Source: Verrucomicrobiaceae bacterium UBA7681
Lineage (GTDB): Bacteria; Verrucomicrobiota; Verrucomicrobiia; Verrucomicrobiales; Verrucomicrobiaceae
Direction of reading: 5' to 3'
Assembly: GCA_002482965.1 (NCBI GenBank)
Contig: DLGZ01000073.1
Coordinates: forward strand, 62,001 to 126,000
Length of the DNA: 64,000 nt
This document shows positions 18,511 to 26,600 of the stretch, piece after piece. The notes under the pieces are model-generated. The model was given only the letters and a program-made list of their open reading frames with translations. It did not search any database and had not been told where the DNA came from. How positions within the stretch are numbered: the first letter of the stretch is position 1; each line of letters begins with the position of its first letter. Position numbers and translations under genes: made by a program.

Positions 18511-19446
18511 CACTGCGTCTGCCGCCAGCGCAGCGTTGCCGATGATGCCGGCTTCATTGCTGAAGCGAGCAGGCAAAATCTGCAGGCGCTCCCAAACCAC
18601 GGTGCTGAGCATGCTCTGCACCTTGTTCTTGAGCGGCGTGAAAATCAGATCCCCCGCCTGGGCCACACCGCCGCCAATCACAAAGGCATCAGGATTGAGC
18701 AGCCAGGCGATGCTGGAAAGCGCGGTGCCAAGCCAGTCGGCGATTTCACCCCAGATCTGACGCGCGATGTCATCGCCAGCCTGCGCGGCATCGGCAATCT
18801 TCTTCGGCGTGCAGTCGGCAATGTCTTTTTCGATGCCTGCCTCGGCGTAGCGAAACACGGCGTGTTCGGCGATCTGCTGGTTTCCGGTGTATTTTTCCAG
18901 CGCACCCAGATTGCCGTAGTGGCCGGGTTTGCCGTCAAAGTGAATGCTCATCTGGCCGATCTCTCCTGCGACGAAGCCGCTGCCACGGAACATCTTGCCG
19001 TCCAGGACCAGACCACCGCCGATGCCGGTGCCCATGGTGAGACCAATCACATTTTTCAGACCGCGTGCGGCCCCATGACGGAACTCCGCGTAAGTCATCG
19101 CATTCGCATCATTTTCGACAAGCACGGGCAGGCCGGTCTTTTCGCCGAGGATGGCCTTGAGCGGCACATGCTTCCAGCCGGGAACGTTCGTCAGCTCATG
19201 CACAAAACCGTGATCGAAATCGACCAGCCCGGGAACCCCCACGCCGATGGCGCAGATGTCAGGGTAGGTCTGCCGCAGCTTCGCGACGCGCGCAGCCATC
19301 TCACCAATGAGTGCGGCAGGTCCGTGGAACTGCGTGGTGGGGATGGGCTCGTCGGTGACGAGCAGTTCATCGCCACGGCACACACCGAGTTTCACGGAGG
19401 TGCCGCCAAAGTCGATGCCAATGGAGGTTTTATCAGTTTCAGCCAT
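18508..19446 (-). CDS. ROK-family sugar kinase (glucokinase-like)
   Basis: The 312-aa protein shows ROK landmarks: N-terminal phosphate loop IGIDFGGTSVKLGV, sugar-site VENDANAMT with catalytic Asp, and adenosine/phosphate loop GTGIGGGLVLDG. Family members phosphorylate glucose, N-acetylglucosamine, N-acetylmannosamine or fructose with ATP. The usual zinc motif (CGxxGCxE with three Cys) is replaced by HYGNLGALEKYTGN, with no Cys, so structural zinc is probably absent. No helix-turn-helix is present, so it is an enzyme rather than a ROK repressor. It may once have been the gene next to coaX, before the toxin-antitoxin segment arrived between them (see findings). Confidence 0.9.
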   Translation of the reverse strand: MAETDKTSIGIDFGGTSVKLGVCRGDELLVTDEPIPTTQFHGPAALIGEMAARVAKLRQTYPDICAIGVGVPGLVDFDHGFVHELTNVPGWKHVPLKAILGEKTGLPVLVENDANAMTYAEFRHGAARGLKNVIGLTMGTGIGGGLVLDGKMFRGSGFVAGEIGQMSIHFDGKPGHYGNLGALEKYTGNQQIAEHAVFRYAEAGIEKDIADCTPKKIADAAQAGDDIARQIWGEIADWLGTALSSIAWLLNPDAFVIGGGVAQAGDLIFTPLKNKVQSMLSTVVWERLQILPARFSNEAGIIGNAALAADAV

Positions 19447-19453
19447 AACGTCC

Positions 19454-19516
19454 CGCCTTCAGAGCGGGGCGCGGAGATTGCCCACCAAACGCAGATCTTG
19501 CAAGGTCAAATCCTGG
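19454..19516 (-). pseudogene. remnant of a second coaX 3' end
   Basis: Read on the minus strand, 19516-19461 encodes DLTLQDLRLVGNLRAPL and a stop. The intact CoaX ends DLTLHGLRLVGNLRS. In the core, 29 of 33 bases match (19481-19513 against 20285-20317), and the VGNLR codons differ only at silent positions (GGC/GGG, AAT/AAC, CTC/CTG, CGC/CGT). This suggests descent from a diverged functional coaX rather than a recent copy. Upstream of this fragment the similarity stops. There is no start codon or expression signal. Confidence 0.6.
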
Positions 19517-19602
19517 GTACAGGCCGCAGGGGACCAATAGAGCATCTAGCCATGCCAAGAGTCCCCTGCCCGGTCTTGTGCGAACTCAGATCCAGATCTG
19601 CA

Positions 19603-20016
19603 TCAGAGGAAACGGGTGATAAAATCATCCGGGGTGATGGGACGTGGGCGATAGCCTGAGCCGTGGAGAACCTCAAAATGTCGATCATGCGTGATGATAA
19701 AAGAGGCCTCCGCAGCAATTGCCGCGTCCGCAAAAGCATCATCATCTTGATCGCGGCTGATGAGCCGGAAACGAAAGGTTGGGCTTACATGGACCACCGT
19801 GTCATGCAGCATCGAGATCAACTGCAGAAAACGCGCCACCTGCCTCCATCACGCCTCATCCGCATAACGCACGACCACCTCCTCGTATTCGAGATAGATG
19901 GAAGTAGAGGCAACGAGATGAATTTCACCGTTGTTCAAAGCCTGTTTCAGTCTGGCATAAGGCGACTGTGAACCGAACATTTGAACGATCACGTTCGTGT
20001 CGATGACAACCGTCAT
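19603..20016 (-). pseudogene. PIN-domain toxin gene broken by an in-frame TGA
   Basis: From ATG 20016 the frame reads MTVVIDTNVIVQMF..., a PIN-domain start with the first catalytic Asp (VIDTN), and continues through LEYEEVVVRY to codon 56. There a TGA stands at 19851-19849, after which the same frame runs on (WRQVARFLQLI... DQDDDAFADAA... ASFIITHDRHF) to a normal stop. All acidic PIN residues remain. One nonsense codon is the only lesion visible, so the toxin is probably off; a sequencing error or a downstream GTG restart (19839) cannot be excluded. The family (PIN, COG1569-like) comprises ribonuclease toxins of VapC type. It overlaps its partner gene by ATGA. Confidence 0.8.
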
Positions 20017-20237
20017 GACTCCTTCACGCGCAAAGCCGCACGTGCGGCCTGGATAATGCCTGGCAGTGCCTCCAATCGTCCTCTGCGGCGGTCTTCATCG
20101 AAAGCAAAGTCCAAGGTCGCAGCAACCCGGTCCAGCTCCAGTTGCAAAGCCACACGATGAAGGACCTCAAGATCATCTGGAGGCATACGGTCCACTTCTT
20201 CATGCAGAAGTGGACGCAGATCAGAAGGATCTGGCAT
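20013..20237 (-). CDS. small antitoxin-like protein, partner of the PIN gene
   Basis: This 74-aa acidic helical protein (MPDPSDLRPLL..., ending ALRVKES) lies directly before the PIN gene and shares the four bases ATGA with it, the usual antitoxin-toxin coupling. I cannot place it in a named antitoxin family. Position and size are the evidence. With the toxin frame interrupted, it may now be dispensable. Confidence 0.6.
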   Translation of the reverse strand: MPDPSDLRPLLHEEVDRMPPDDLEVLHRVALQLELDRVAATLDFAFDEDRRRGRLEALPGIIQAARAALRVKES

Positions 20238-20268
20238 GAGCGGAAAATAGGCTCAAGCACACTACCGG

Positions 20269-21003
20269 TCAAGAACGCAGGTTCCCCACCAAACGCAGTC
20301 CGTGCAAGGTCAAATCCGGGTCCGTGACGATGTCTTCGCCCATGCCGGAGATGATCCATTCCGCATCCCCCCCCGTGGCGACGATGCTGACCTTCTGCCC
20401 CCCGAGCTCTTTCTTCAGTGCTTCCAGGATGCCTTTCACCATGCCCCGATAGCCAATAGCAGCTCCGGCGAGAATGGCCCCCTCGGTGGACTGGCCGATG
20501 GCCGTGGCAGGCTCACGCAGATCGACCCGGGGCAGCAGGGCGGTGCGTTCGTGCAGGTAATCGGTCATCAGGCGCAGCCCCGGCGCGATCACGCCGCCGA
20601 TGTAGAATTGGTCGGCAGAGAGGATGTCAAAGGTCACGGCGGTGCCGAAGTCGATCACGATGCCGGGGGCACCATGCATGTGCGCCAGCGCGACGGCATT
20701 TGCCAGACGGTCAGGGCCGATGCTCTCAGGCTTCGGGTAACGAATGCCAATGCCCATGGGCGTGTCATGTCGCAACTCGATGAGCTGGCCGCCAAACACC
20801 TCGCGAAACGCAGGCACCGCTTTCGGCACGACGCTGCAAATCACCGCGCTTTCAAACTGCCAGCCTCGGGTGACCTCCCGCACAGCATCGGGCGAAAGCT
20901 CGCGCGTGGCATGCTCGCGGCGCTCGAGAATGGCCTCACTCGTTGCGAGGCCAAATTTCGTGCGTCCGTTACCGACATCGATGAGCAACTGCATCCGGCT
21001 CAT
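20269..21003 (-). CDS. coaX: type III pantothenate kinase
   Basis: The 244-aa protein catalyses the first step of coenzyme A synthesis, phosphorylating pantothenate with ATP and a monovalent cation. Visible CoaX marks are the N-terminal phosphate motif LIDVGNGRTKFGL, the pantothenate-site segment GIGIRYPKPESIGPDRLAN, DFGTAVTFD (second phosphate motif with catalytic Asp) and IGGVIAPGLRLM. Length is normal (about 250). The start overlaps the stop of the upstream gene by ATGA, so the two are coupled. The last codons have a diverged duplicate about 800 bp downstream, beyond the toxin-antitoxin segment. Confidence 0.95.
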   Translation of the reverse strand: MSRMQLLIDVGNGRTKFGLATSEAILERREHATRELSPDAVREVTRGWQFESAVICSVVPKAVPAFREVFGGQLIELRHDTPMGIGIRYPKPESIGPDRLANAVALAHMHGAPGIVIDFGTAVTFDILSADQFYIGGVIAPGLRLMTDYLHERTALLPRVDLREPATAIGQSTEGAILAGAAIGYRGMVKGILEALKKELGGQKVSIVATGGDAEWIISGMGEDIVTDPDLTLHGLRLVGNLRS

Positions 21004-21728
21004 GGCTTGGCAGGCTCGGCGGCAGCATCTTCCTTTTTCGGCTCTTCCTTCTTTTCCTCCTTGGGGGCCTCGCCAAAAGTGTGCAGATCGAACATGTTTT
21101 CAGGAGCCCCTTTGGCGGCCGCCTCCTTGGGGCGAAGAGGATCTCCTTCGACGACGAGGGCCTTGGGCGGGTCCTTGACGAATTTCACGCATTGGTAGAG
21201 CAAATTGTAGTTATGCCGAAGGGCGGCGGGGTAGGCAATGCGGCCAGGCTCGGTGACGTTTTCCCTGAGGAGCTTGCCGGCGAGGCTGGCAAACATGTTG
21301 CTGCTGAGTTTTGCGGCTTTTTCAACGGTGCCGCCGGCGAGTTCACCTGCGGCCTTGGCAGCGGAACTACCGCCACTGCGAAACATGTCGCTGCTGATGC
21401 GGCGCGATTGAATGGAGATGGCTGCCTGGGAGGAGAGGAGGGTGCCATCCGGAGCGAAGCTCATCTCAAGACTGGCATGGTCGTCAGAGGAAAACATACC
21501 GCGAAGGTGGTCCACACGCACGGAGATGAAGACGCCGCCATCAGGAGCGGCGGTGACCTCAGGCCTGTAGGTGCGGTAGTCCACCTCCGAAAATTTGTAC
21601 TCGGCTGCCTTCTTTTTTTCTTTGGTCCACCCGCCAAGGCTGGTGCCAAATTTTTCAATGTCCACCTCCACGCCTGCGCGGGCAACGCAGGCGGTGACAA
21701 GGAGCAGGGCAAGGGGGCGGAGGTTCAT
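21000..21728 (-). CDS. secreted protein of unknown function
   Basis: This 242-aa protein starts at MNLRPLALLLVTACVARA, a good signal peptide; an ATG at 21764 would add 12 poorly fitting residues. The body (about 20-200) has strand-rich sequence (VDIEKFGTSLGGWTKEKKK, GVFISVRVDHLRGMF) with a Ser/Ala-rich linker and Tyr-rich QYPAALRHNYNLLYQ-like region. The tail is low-complexity Glu/Lys/Ala/Pro. I recognise no family. It follows the pst genes by 71 bp and overlaps coaX by 4 bp, so it is probably cotranscribed with coaX. Confidence 0.7.
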   Translation of the reverse strand: MNLRPLALLLVTACVARAGVEVDIEKFGTSLGGWTKEKKKAAEYKFSEVDYRTYRPEVTAAPDGGVFISVRVDHLRGMFSSDDHASLEMSFAPDGTLLSSQAAISIQSRRISSDMFRSGGSSAAKAAGELAGGTVEKAAKLSSNMFASLAGKLLRENVTEPGRIAYPAALRHNYNLLYQCVKFVKDPPKALVVEGDPLRPKEAAAKGAPENMFDLHTFGEAPKEEKKEEPKKEDAAAEPAKP

Positions 21729-21799
21729 GCGCCCCCACAGTGCTGCAAGAAACAATTTTTTCAACTTCGGGGTGGGACAGCGGCCCGCCGCAGCCGCCC

Positions 21800-22588
21800 T
21801 CAGGTCAGCCGCCCAGTGATGTAGGCCTCGGTCTGCGGATCGCGCGGGTGATGGAAGATGTTCATCGTTTCATCCTCCTCGATCAGCCGACCTTTGTAGA
21901 AGAACGCGGTGCGGTCGGCGATGCGCTTGGCCTGCTCCATGTTGTGCGTGACGATGACAAACGTGTACTGGCCGCGCAGTTGGTGAATCAGTTCCTCGAT
22001 GCGCGCGGTGGCGATGGGGTCCAAGGCGGCGCAGGGCTCATCCATCAGCAAAATGCGCGGCTGCAGGGCGATGGCACGGGCGATGCACAAACGCTGCTGC
22101 TGCCCGCCAGAAAGCCCGGTGGCCACTTCGTGCAGGCGGTCCTTCACTTCATCCCACAAGGCGGCGGAGCGCAGGCTGCGCTCGGCGGCTTCTTCGAGAT
22201 CGTGGCGGTCTTTGATCCCGGCGACACGCAGGCCGTAAACAGCATTTTCAAAAATGGAGCGCGGGAAGGGATTGTACTTCTGGAACACCATGCCCACGTT
22301 GCGGCGCAGGCTGATCACATCAACATCGGGCGCATAGAGATCGATGCCGTCGATCTTGATTTTACCGCTGACGACCCGGGCGGAGTCCACGAGGTCGTTG
22401 ATGCGGTTGATGGAGCGCAGCAGGGTGCTCTTGCCACAGCCGGAGGGGCCGATGAGGGCCGTCACATCCTCGCTGCACATGTTCAGATCGACATCAAAAA
22501 GCACCTGGTTGTCACCATAGGCATAGTTGAACTTCTCCACCTGAATGAGCGGCTCTGCGACGGTAGGATCTGGAGTATCTGCGGCCAT
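21800..22588 (-). CDS. pstB: phosphate ABC transporter ATP-binding protein (second copy)
   Basis: The 262-aa ATPase of the Pst phosphate importer has Walker A IGPSGCGKST, the PstB-specific FQKYNPFPRSIFENV-like stretch, signature LSGGQQQRLCIARA, Walker B ILLMDEP and the H-loop VTHNM. It lies 2 bp after another pstB. The two are clearly homologous but differ throughout, so the duplication is old. They may form a heterodimer or serve different conditions. No phoU follows. It is the last gene of the pst operon as far as can be seen. Confidence 0.95.
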   Translation of the reverse strand: MAADTPDPTVAEPLIQVEKFNYAYGDNQVLFDVDLNMCSEDVTALIGPSGCGKSTLLRSINRINDLVDSARVVSGKIKIDGIDLYAPDVDVISLRRNVGMVFQKYNPFPRSIFENAVYGLRVAGIKDRHDLEEAAERSLRSAALWDEVKDRLHEVATGLSGGQQQRLCIARAIALQPRILLMDEPCAALDPIATARIEELIHQLRGQYTFVIVTHNMEQAKRIADRTAFFYKGRLIEEDETMNIFHHPRDPQTEAYITGRLT

Positions 22589-22590
22589 GT

Positions 22591-23379
22591 TTAACTGAAA
22601 GTGCCGCGCAAATAGGAGTCGGTGAGCTTTTCGCGCGGATTGGTGAAGAGTTCTTCCGTGGGCGCGAATTCCACCAGCTTGCCGAGGTGCAGGAAGGCGG
22701 TGTAATCCGAGACACGCACGGCCTGCTGCATGTTGTGGGTGACGATGACCACGGTGAACTCGCGGGCGAGCTGGTGCATCAGCTCTTCGATTTTGAGCGT
22801 CGAAATGGGATCAAGCGCCGAGCAAGGTTCGTCCATCAGCAGCACATCCGGCACCGTGGCAATGGCACGGGCGATGCATAGCCGCTGCTGCTGGCCGCCG
22901 GAGAGAGCGAGCGCGTTTGCATGCAGGCGGTCTTTGAGTTCCTCCCACAGCGCGGCATGCGTCAGCGAGCGTTCGACCGCTTCATCGAGCACGCTTTTGT
23001 TTTTCTCACCGTGAATGCGCAGGCCATAGGCCACGTTTTCGTAGATGCTCTTGGGAAAGGGATTCGACTTCTGGAACACCATGCCGACCTGCTTGCGCAA
23101 CTGCGTGAGATCGACGTCGGCATCGTGGATGTTCTTGCCTTTGACGAGCACCTCACCCTTCGTCACGCGGGCGCTGGGCACACGGTCGTTCATGCGGTTG
23201 ATGCAGCGCAGCAGCGTGCTCTTGCCACAGCCGGAGGGGCCAATGAGCGCGGTCACGCGGTGGTATTCGACCTTCAGATTGATGTCGAACAGTGCCTTGC
23301 TGGCTCCATAGCAAAAATCCATGTCACGCACCTGGACGACAGGCGGCGGAGTGGACTGGGCGGTGGAATCGGCGGACAT
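22591..23379 (-). CDS. pstB: phosphate ABC transporter ATP-binding protein (first copy)
   Basis: This 262-aa PstB has Walker A IGPSGCGKSTLLR, FQKSNPFPKSIYENV, signature LSGGQQQRLCIARA, Walker B LLMDEPCSALDP and H-loop VTHNMQQ. In both copies the position after Walker B has Cys (DEPC), as in typical PstB. It starts 14 bp after pstA and is followed by its paralogue after 2 bp. Its role is to energise phosphate uptake through PstC-PstA at the inner membrane. Confidence 0.96.
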   Translation of the reverse strand: MSADSTAQSTPPPVVQVRDMDFCYGASKALFDINLKVEYHRVTALIGPSGCGKSTLLRCINRMNDRVPSARVTKGEVLVKGKNIHDADVDLTQLRKQVGMVFQKSNPFPKSIYENVAYGLRIHGEKNKSVLDEAVERSLTHAALWEELKDRLHANALALSGGQQQRLCIARAIATVPDVLLMDEPCSALDPISTLKIEELMHQLAREFTVVIVTHNMQQAVRVSDYTAFLHLGKLVEFAPTEELFTNPREKLTDSYLRGTFS

Positions 23380-23393
23380 GAAAGGAGAGGCAG

Positions 23394-24575
23394 TTACCAG
23401 CGATACTTGGCCCGCAAACGTTTGCGCAGCAGCACTGAGCTGGCGGCCAGTGAGGCGACTAGAACAAGGAACACGAAAACGGACCCGTACTGCGCACGCT
23501 CGGCGTACTCATTCTGCGGAATCTTGGCGGCGAGCGTGTAGATGTGGTAAGGCAGGGCCTGCACTGACTCGGTGAAAATGCCGAGGAAGCGCGACACGCT
23601 CTGCTCCCAATGTGCAAAGATCGACGCATCGGCTGGCAGCGGCGGCAGATCCTTCTGCCACGGCAGCTTGTCTTTGAAAGCCAGCGCAGCGGTGAACATG
23701 ATCGGGGCCGTCTCACCGGCCGCACGGGCGATGCCGAGGATGCTGGAGGTCAGAATGCCGGGAGTGGCGAAGGGCAGCACGCTGTAACGAATGGTCTGCC
23801 AGCGCGTGGCGCCGAGAGCCATGCTCGTCTCACGGAACCCCTGCGGCACCGCCTGCAGGCACTGCTCGCTGGCGGTGATGATGACGGGCAGGATGACGAA
23901 GGCGAGCGTGAATCCGCCGGAGAGCACGCAGGTGTCCCAGCCTTCAAAGCTGAGTGTGGTGAAACCCAGCGGAATGGCAAACACGGAACGATCCGCCGGC
24001 ACATCGACAAAGGTTGGCGCGGTCAAAACGAATGCGCCCAGGCCAAACAAGCCGAACACGACCGAAGGCACCCCCGCGAGATTCAAGATCGCCAGCCGTA
24101 CCATTTCGAGGAATTTGCCGTGCTTGGCATACTCACTGAGATAAATCGCACAAGCGACGCCGAGGAAGAGTGCGACGCCCACGCTGACGATCACCAGCAA
24201 GGCCGTGCCGACGATCGGCCCCAGAATACCGCCACCCGAGTAGGAGATGGTTTTTTCCGAACGGAAGTCGTCGCCCAGCTTCTTTTTGACCGCATCGGCA
24301 CCATTCACATCGGTCTCGATGTGATTGCCCTGCTGGTCTTCGATGACATGCAGTGTGGCAGGCAGTTCGGTGAGGAACTGAGTGTTCACAAAAGGCCACT
24401 TCGACTGGAACACCACCGGCGCGCCTTTGATAAAAATGTGCAGCATGATCGCCAGCGTGATGATGACGACGATGTAGCTGCCGACGCGCAGCGCCCAGCG
24501 CGCAGCGGTCTCGCGCTGCTGAATGCCGGAGTTGTCGCCGGCGAAGGGGTTGTCGTTGGTGGGGACGGGATTCAT
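23394..24575 (-). CDS. pstA: phosphate ABC transporter permease PstA
   Basis: The 393-aa permease has an N-terminal cytoplasmic stretch, TM1 (about 30-48), a periplasmic insert of roughly 70 residues containing FVNTQFLTELPATLHV, then the usual five-helix permease core. The EAA-type loop reads ETSMALGATRWQTIRYSVLPFATPGI. It is longer than E. coli PstA (about 296) because of the periplasmic insert. Its ATG overlaps the pstC stop (ATGA), so the two permease halves are translationally coupled. Confidence 0.95.
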   Translation of the reverse strand: MNPVPTNDNPFAGDNSGIQQRETAARWALRVGSYIVVIITLAIMLHIFIKGAPVVFQSKWPFVNTQFLTELPATLHVIEDQQGNHIETDVNGADAVKKKLGDDFRSEKTISYSGGGILGPIVGTALLVIVSVGVALFLGVACAIYLSEYAKHGKFLEMVRLAILNLAGVPSVVFGLFGLGAFVLTAPTFVDVPADRSVFAIPLGFTTLSFEGWDTCVLSGGFTLAFVILPVIITASEQCLQAVPQGFRETSMALGATRWQTIRYSVLPFATPGILTSSILGIARAAGETAPIMFTAALAFKDKLPWQKDLPPLPADASIFAHWEQSVSRFLGIFTESVQALPYHIYTLAAKIPQNEYAERAQYGSVFVFLVLVASLAASSVLLRKRLRAKYRW

Positions 24576-26506
24576 GCCTTGTGGGGTTCAAAGCGGCGGG
24601 CCACGGCGCGGGCGCACCAGTTGACCAGCAGTGAGATGGCAAACAGCACGATGCCGACCATAAAGAGCGCCTGCCAGTGCGAGCTGCCGCGCGAGACTTC
24701 GCCGAGTTCCTGCGCGATGATGCCGGTCAGGGTGTGAGCCGGCTGGAAGATGACGCCGGGCCCGGCGCTGAAGTCGGGAATGGCGATGCGGTTGCCCGCG
24801 ACGAGCAGCACGACCATCGTTTCACCCACGACACGCCCGAGCCCCAGCAGGATGGCCGAGAGAATGCCGGAGATGCCTGCCGGCACGATGACGCGGAAGA
24901 CGGTTTGCAGCTTGGTGGCTCCGAGCGCGTCGGAAGCATCAATGTAGGCACGCGGGACGTTGTTCAGCGCATCCTCCGAGAGACTAAACATGGTGGGCAC
25001 AGCCATGAAAGCGAGCAGGCAGCCCGCATTGAACATGTTGAGGCGCTCCTGAATCGGGAACCCGGGAACCCATTGCAGCCAGCTCCATTCACTGACGTCT
25101 TTGATCAGATCGCCGACCAGCGAGATGCCAATGAAACCGAGCACGACGGAAGGAATGGCCTGAATGAATTCAATCACCGGCTTGATCAGTTCCTTCTCCC
25201 GTTCGCTGGCGAACTGGTTCGTGTAAATGGCGGCTACCACACTGACCGGCGTGGCGATCAAAATAGCAATGGCGGCAATGACGAGCGAGCCCGTCAGCAA
25301 CGGGACAAACCCATAAAAATCCTGCCATGAACTGTTCGTGATCCACTGGGTGCCGAAGAAAAAGGCGCCGATGACTCTGAAAATGGAAACCGGCTTGTCC
25401 CAGCGCCAGCCTTCGAGCGTGGCGGCAGCGGCCCGCATTTCACGGGCATGTTCCGGGATTTTTTCACGCACGTCATTGACCATCTTCCGTGCGGCGCCGG
25501 TGCCCGCGTCCTTGGGCAGCACAGCGGCAGCCTTTTCGATGACCACGGCATATTTTTCGACCTGTTCGCGCAGCTCGCCGGTGCGCGAGGTGATTTCCCG
25601 GGTGCTTTCCTCCAGATTGGCGGCTTCAGCGACGGATTCCTCCGCCTCCTTGGTCAGACTGGCCTTCTCTTTCGGGTCAGTTTCTGTGGCGGCGGCTTCG
25701 AGGAGACGCTGGCGGTTGGTTTCGAGCACCTCAAACTCAACGGCTTTCTCCTTGGTCTCCAGCGCTTTCGCCTTCAACTCGTCCAGCACCTCTTGGAGGG
25801 GCTCCGCAGCCTCTTCAAATTCCTCCTGAGCTGTCACGAGTTCGGCAAACTGGGTGCGTGCTTCGCGGTCTTTCGCATTGAATTCCTCCACGAGGGTCAG
25901 CAACAGTGGTGGCAGGTCAGTGACCTCTGGGGTGAGCGCGCTGAATTCACGCTGCATCTGCTCGCGTTCTGCCGTGCTGAAGAAGGCTGGATAATCCAAT
26001 GCTTTTGCAGCAGCAGCAGACGCCGCGCCCAGTTCACGGCGTAAAACCTCGATCTGCTCCGGTTCAGGCGGCGTCTTTTCGAGCACCTGCGTGAGTGATT
26101 CGCGTGGCCGAAGGGTTTTATCCTCCACCCGGCGCTTGAGCAGGAAGGCGGCATCACGCCTGTCACGTGCCGGTTTGCTCAGCGTTTCCAACGAAGCACT
26201 GACCGCCTGGCGCAGGCTGCTGGAGAGCGCCTGATTCCGCTGCAGCGGCTGGTCAATGATATCACAAAACTCCAGTCCCGCACGGCGATAGGTTTGCAGC
26301 TCGCGCTGGTAGGTGGGCAGGAAGTCGATGCCCTCACGCAGCAGGAACACCATGATGAGCACCAGCACGATGATGGCGACGCTGGCATTGCTGCCGAAGA
26401 AGTACTTGATCAGCTTCTGGGGATCGAAACCGAGAATCGTGTGCTTGCGACTCCTGAGCAGCACGCTGCGCAGCGGCGGTCTGCTGGGCGTCGGGAGGCT
26501 GGTCAT
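24572..26506 (-). CDS. pstC: phosphate ABC transporter permease PstC with large coiled-coil insert
   Basis: This 644-aa protein starts at MTSLPTPSRPP; an upstream ATG at 26593 falls before an intergenic hairpin and is unlikely. TM1 is SVAIIVLVLIMVFLL. A long Glu/Lys/Ala/Arg-rich helical segment of about 300 residues follows (LQTYRRAGLEFCDI to EHAREMRAAAATLEGW), predicted periplasmic coiled coil. The permease core then resumes with the EAA loop YIDASDALGATKLQTV. E. coli PstC has about 319 residues, so the insert doubles the protein; related long PstC forms exist in other Gram-negatives. It could contact the PstS protein or outer layers. Confidence 0.93.
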   Translation of the reverse strand: MTSLPTPSRPPLRSVLLRSRKHTILGFDPQKLIKYFFGSNASVAIIVLVLIMVFLLREGIDFLPTYQRELQTYRRAGLEFCDIIDQPLQRNQALSSSLRQAVSASLETLSKPARDRRDAAFLLKRRVEDKTLRPRESLTQVLEKTPPEPEQIEVLRRELGAASAAAAKALDYPAFFSTAEREQMQREFSALTPEVTDLPPLLLTLVEEFNAKDREARTQFAELVTAQEEFEEAAEPLQEVLDELKAKALETKEKAVEFEVLETNRQRLLEAAATETDPKEKASLTKEAEESVAEAANLEESTREITSRTGELREQVEKYAVVIEKAAAVLPKDAGTGAARKMVNDVREKIPEHAREMRAAAATLEGWRWDKPVSIFRVIGAFFFGTQWITNSSWQDFYGFVPLLTGSLVIAAIAILIATPVSVVAAIYTNQFASEREKELIKPVIEFIQAIPSVVLGFIGISLVGDLIKDVSEWSWLQWVPGFPIQERLNMFNAGCLLAFMAVPTMFSLSEDALNNVPRAYIDASDALGATKLQTVFRVIVPAGISGILSAILLGLGRVVGETMVVLLVAGNRIAIPDFSAGPGVIFQPAHTLTGIIAQELGEVSRGSSHWQALFMVGIVLFAISLLVNWCARAVARRFEPHKA

Positions 26507-26545
26507 GCGGCAATGGGGAATGAATGCACCAGAGTTGAAAACAAA

Positions 26546-26577
26546 TCCGGCGGTCGAGACAGGTCTCTTCCGCCGGA
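26546..26577 (-). terminator. intra-operon hairpin between pstS and pstC (attenuator or mRNA stabiliser)
   Basis: The stem TCCGGCGG (26546-26553) / CCGCCGGA (26570-26577) has an inner stem GAGAC/GTCTC, all in the 94-bp gap. On the minus (transcribed) strand it is followed by TTTGTTTTC, so partial termination is possible. Such an element would make PstS more abundant than the permease. Confidence 0.55.
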
Positions 26578-26600
26578 CTGGTGAATCGGTCAATCAACAG

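Noticed and set aside
19849..19851. Selenocysteine or programmed readthrough at the TGA in the PIN gene
   Set aside because: PIN toxins are not known selenoproteins, the position is not catalytic, and no obvious recoding hairpin was seen just downstream. A nonsense mutation is simpler.
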